Below, one piece after another: positions 61,200 to 64,000 of a DNA stretch of 64,000 nucleotides; within the stretch, counting starts at the first letter, position 1, and every line of letters begins with the position of its first letter. The notes beneath the pieces were generated by a model. That model saw only the letters and a program-made list of their open reading frames with translations. It ran no database searches and was not told the DNA's origin. The stretch is from Sphingobacterium yanglingense (lineage in GTDB: Bacteria > Bacteroidota > Bacteroidia > Sphingobacteriales > Sphingobacteriaceae), in assembly GCF_004363245.1 (NCBI RefSeq), contig NZ_SNYV01000015.1:124001-188000 (forward strand), read 5' to 3'. The position numbers and the translations under genes are program-made.

Positions 61200-62507
61200 C
61201 TATCTATTTGCGAGCAAATACGCCTTAAAATCTTCATAGCTGACCTTCAAGTCAGTAGCAAGCTTAGGCTTATTCGACAAATCTACCGCTCCCTTAGGAA
61301 GAGTTACTTTGGCAAATATCGCTTCGTCTATTGCGTCTGGAAATTTACAAGGGTGCGCCGTTGATAAAAACACCGAAGCGTAAGTCCCCGGTGTATCTCT
61401 ACGATACGCCTCCGATGCCAGATAAGCTATCGCAGTGTGAGGGCAGGCTACGTAATTATATTTTTCATACAGCCCTTTCATCGCTTGTTCAGTCGCTCCA
61501 TCATCATAGGTATACGACGATATCATACCTCGAAGGTGCTCTAAATCTCCATCAAACATATCTTGTATTCTCACCCAGTTACTTGGATTACCTACATCCA
61601 TGGCATTAGCTAGTGTTTGTACAGAAGGTTTAGGCTCATAACTACCTGAACGAAGAAAACGGGGAACGGTATCATTTAGATTTGTCCCCGCGACAAAATG
61701 CGTTACCGGAAGTCCCATTTTATAGGCTAATAACCCTGCTCCAATATTTCCGAAATTGCCACTAGGCACTGTAAATACGACTTCAGAGATTCCCTGAGCT
61801 TTCAATTGAGCATAAGCCCAGAAGTAGTAGAATGTCTGAGGAATCAATCGAGAAATATTGATTGAGTTTGCCGATGTGAGGCGCAGCTCACGATTAAGTT
61901 CGGTATCATTAAAAGCCTCTTTCACCAAAGCCTGACAGTCATCAAATGTACCATCCACTTCCAGAGCTCTAATATTCTGCCCATTAGTAGTCAACTGCTC
62001 CTCCTGCACCTTAGATACTTTTCCCTTAGGGTACAATATTGTGACACGCGTTCCTTCAACTCCTAGAAAACCTAAAGCTACTGCTCCACCGGTATCTCCG
62101 GATGTCGCCACTAACACATCCAAGAGCTGATCGCCTTTTTGAGAGAAGTACCCCATTACCCGACTCATAAAACGAGCTCCAAAATCTTTAAAAGCATAAG
62201 AAGGTCCATGGAACAACTCCAAAACAGCGGTCTCCGCATTCAAGAATTTGACAGGAGCATCAAAATTAATCGCATCATCCACAATCTTCTTCAGATCAGC
62301 CTTTGGAATATCATCACCAATCAATGCTGAAGCCACGGTCAGAGCGATTTCCTGAAGCGAATATTGTTGTATATTCTGGATAAAAAACGGATCTAATTGT
62401 GGGATCAATTCAGGCATATACAACCCTTTATCCTGCGGAAGAGAGTTGAAAACGGCTTCTTGAAAAGAAACCCGTAAGGTCTTATTATTCGTACTATAAA
62501 GTTTCAT
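61200..62507 (-). CDS. thrC: Threonine synthase
   Basis: PLP enzyme of 435 residues converting O-phosphohomoserine to threonine. Seen: the PLP lysine in HGPSYAFKDFGARF (about residue 108), VATSGDTGGAVALGF, and VPSGNFGNIGAGLLA for the phosphate. The N-terminal domain start MKLYSTNNKTLRVSFQEAV matches the class. It lies after thrB in a thrA-thrB-thrC unit, with 44 bases between thrB and thrC holding a short tandem repeat. Confidence 0.96.
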   Translation of the reverse strand: MKLYSTNNKTLRVSFQEAVFNSLPQDKGLYMPELIPQLDPFFIQNIQQYSLQEIALTVASALIGDDIPKADLKKIVDDAINFDAPVKFLNAETAVLELFHGPSYAFKDFGARFMSRVMGYFSQKGDQLLDVLVATSGDTGGAVALGFLGVEGTRVTILYPKGKVSKVQEEQLTTNGQNIRALEVDGTFDDCQALVKEAFNDTELNRELRLTSANSINISRLIPQTFYYFWAYAQLKAQGISEVVFTVPSGNFGNIGAGLLAYKMGLPVTHFVAGTNLNDTVPRFLRSGSYEPKPSVQTLANAMDVGNPSNWVRIQDMFDGDLEHLRGMISSYTYDDGATEQAMKGLYEKYNYVACPHTAIAYLASEAYRRDTPGTYASVFLSTAHPCKFPDAIDEAIFAKVTLPKGAVDLSNKPKLATDLKVSYEDFKAYLLANR

Positions 62508-62514
62508 TTTTTAA

Positions 62515-62542
62515 ATATTAGATTTAAGATATTAGATTTAAG
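62515..62542. repeat. Two-copy 14-bp tandem repeat between thrB and thrC
   Basis: ATATTAGATTTAAG occurs twice head to tail, exactly in the thrB-thrC spacer next to the thrC start. Confidence 0.8.
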
Positions 62543-62551
62543 ACTTCAACA

Positions 62552-63541
62552 CTAAGCATCAAAATCCAGTAACCGAGGACCTTCAACATTAACCGCGGAA
62601 ACATATTGATAACTATCTATTTCTTTCGATGACAAGTGTTCTTTAATCTTAGCTGTTGCTACACGAGCGATATCCGCTCCTCTAGAGATTGCTACCACCG
62701 ACGGTCCTGACCCTGATATCCCGAAGCTTAGAGCGCCACATTCTAATGCAATCCGTTTCATCTCATAAAACTCAGGTATCAAAATAGCACGAGTAGGTTC
62801 GATCAATACGTCCTGCATGCTACGACCTATCAAATCATAATCATTTTGGAAAAGGCCCGCGATCAACCCTGCAATATTTCCCCATTGTACAACAGCGTCC
62901 TTCAGCAAGACCTTGTCTTTTATTAACTGGCGTGCATCACGCGTCGGTACATCGACCTGAGGAAATACAATCCCTGCATAAAGCTCTCCAGGGACGGGAA
63001 GTTTTACGATATCCAAAGCTTCCTGTCCACGGATCAACGTAACTCCTCCCATCAATGCTGGTGCAACATTATCAGCGTGCCCATGCCCACAGGCTAGCCG
63101 CTCTCCTTCTACACAATAGGGCATCAGTTCTTCCTTCGTAAGTGGTGCGCCCAACAAGGCATTAATTGCATACAGACCAGCAACCGTACTCGCAGAACTA
63201 GATCCCAAACCAGAACCTATTGGCATATGCTTGATAAGTTCAATCTCCACACCAATGGTATCCGCAACTCCTAGATCACTTAGCAACATTTTCACGCAGG
63301 CACTAACGGTGTTACGATCGGCATCAAGAGGCAAACGCCCATCATCACCTGCTATCGAACGGATGCGGACTCCGGGTTCGGCTACTCGATACATCTTAAC
63401 CTCATCGCCAGGTTCGTTGACAGCAAACCCCAGGATATCAAAGCCACAGATCATATTTGCCACGGTAGCAGGAGCAAAAACCCGCACCTTATCTTTTATA
63501 TTATCAAAGTTTACTTTCTTATCTAATTTTATTTCGTTCAT
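62552..63541 (-). CDS. thrB: Homoserine kinase (GHMP family)
   Basis: 329-residue kinase phosphorylating homoserine. ATG 63541 is chosen; the frame extends to a TTG at 63565. Seen: VRVFAPATVANMICGFDILG at the start, ATP loop MPIGSGLGSSSASTVAGLYA, GHGHADNVAPALMGG, and FGISGSGPSVVAI near the C-terminus. Placed between thrA and thrC. Confidence 0.95.
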   Translation of the reverse strand: MNEIKLDKKVNFDNIKDKVRVFAPATVANMICGFDILGFAVNEPGDEVKMYRVAEPGVRIRSIAGDDGRLPLDADRNTVSACVKMLLSDLGVADTIGVEIELIKHMPIGSGLGSSSASTVAGLYAINALLGAPLTKEELMPYCVEGERLACGHGHADNVAPALMGGVTLIRGQEALDIVKLPVPGELYAGIVFPQVDVPTRDARQLIKDKVLLKDAVVQWGNIAGLIAGLFQNDYDLIGRSMQDVLIEPTRAILIPEFYEMKRIALECGALSFGISGSGPSVVAISRGADIARVATAKIKEHLSSKEIDSYQYVSAVNVEGPRLLDFDA

Positions 63542-63582
63542 AACTCGACTGTTAAACTGAATCAAAGATCTTATACGACTGC

Positions 63583-64000
63583 TTATCTGGCTCCGACATT
63601 AATTAAATCGGCAAATACCCCTCCTGCTGTTACTTCGGCTCCTGCTCCAGGCCCCTTCACTACTAGTGGTCGCTCTTTATACCGTTCTGTTGTAAATGAA
63701 ATGATATTATCGCTACCTGAAAGTGCAAAGAAAGGATGTGTGTTATCCACCATCTGCAAAGAGATCTTCACCTTACCATCTTCCAATGTACCGATGTAAC
63801 GGATTACTTTATTTTCGCTCGCCGCTTTATCCTTCAACGCATTAAAATACTGGTCAGCTTTCAATAATTCGGCATAAAATTCATCAACAGAGGCAGCCAG
63901 CAAACAGGATTCAGGCAGGATAGCACCTAAATCGACATCAGATGCTTCGATCACATGTCCTCCATCTCTTGCCAAAATCAACATTTTGCGCATAAAATCT
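63583..64000 (-). CDS. thrA: Aspartokinase/homoserine dehydrogenase I, C-terminal part (cut by window end)
   Basis: The last 138 or so residues of a protein whose frame stays open to the end of the window; the internal Met at 63993 is not the start. Seen: RKMLILARDGGHVIEASDV and the very end TERYKERPLVVKGPGAGAEV then TAGGVFADLINVGAR, which is the homoserine dehydrogenase C-terminus of ThrA-type fusions. A separate homoserine dehydrogenase cannot be excluded since the aspartokinase half is outside the window. First gene of the visible thr unit, 41 bases before thrB. Confidence 0.9.
   Translation of the reverse strand, partial: DFMRKMLILARDGGHVIEASDVDLGAILPESCLLAASVDEFYAELLKADQYFNALKDKAASENKVIRYIGTLEDGKVKISLQMVDNTHPFFALSGSDNIISFTTERYKERPLVVKGPGAGAEVTAGGVFADLINVGAR

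Overview
The window looks like chromosomal DNA of a Bacteroidota bacterium, most likely a member of the Sphingobacteriaceae (Sphingobacterium/Pedobacter type). This rests on Bacteroidota -7 promoter boxes of the form TAnnTTTG in front of many genes, Bacteroidota-type families (OMP_b-brl receptors, UpxY-like NusG paralogue, PchR-like AraC, DUF1080 proteins) and AT-rich DNA. Genus assignment is inference; no 16S gene is present.

Layout. 1-2.8 kb: 3' part of fusA, then rpsJ closed by a strong terminator, then a short-chain dehydrogenase. 2.8-12.5 kb: accessory genes, namely a small outer-membrane barrel, a Tet-like MFS pump, a repeat-rich intergenic region, a siderophore uptake operon (two FecCD permeases and a binding lipoprotein, no ATPase) with a divergent AraC regulator, a tandem universal stress protein, a receiver-Crp fusion regulator whose phosphoacceptor Asp is Asn, and a small HTH protein. 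13.0-43.1 kb: a 30-kb co-directional exopolysaccharide locus. 43.5-44.1 kb: tRNA-Met plus a broken partial copy. 44.3-64 kb: mostly housekeeping genes (START-like protein, LptF/G-family permease, ribBA, hemJ-like gene, hemE within a two-component operon, HAD phosphatase, clpS, fabH, rlmI-like methyltransferase, thrC-thrB-thrA) with an insert of carbohydrate-related secreted proteins (SGNH esterase, two DUF1080 proteins) and a TonB-type receptor.

The exopolysaccharide locus encodes a Wza-like exporter, a Wzc-like tyrosine kinase, an UpxY-like antiterminator, a UDP-HexNAc dehydrogenase, Wzx, Wzy, an AsnB-like amidotransferase, a short PglC-type priming transferase, five glycosyltransferases, a UDP-uronate epimerase, a FlaA1/PglF-type 4,6-dehydratase, two DegT-type aminotransferases and a PL1 lyase with its own promoter and terminator. 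I infer a Wzx/Wzy-made polymer containing amino-uronic acid (possibly amidated) and a 4-amino-6-deoxy sugar. Its last third holds an unusual decoration set: three paralogous FemAB-like acyltransferases, a PhyH-type dioxygenase, a divergent DegT-fold enzyme and a GNAT acetyltransferase. The locus is bracketed by two paralogous HTH proteins (12.0 and 43.1 kb), probably locus-specific regulators. These two features are the best candidates for undescribed biology here.
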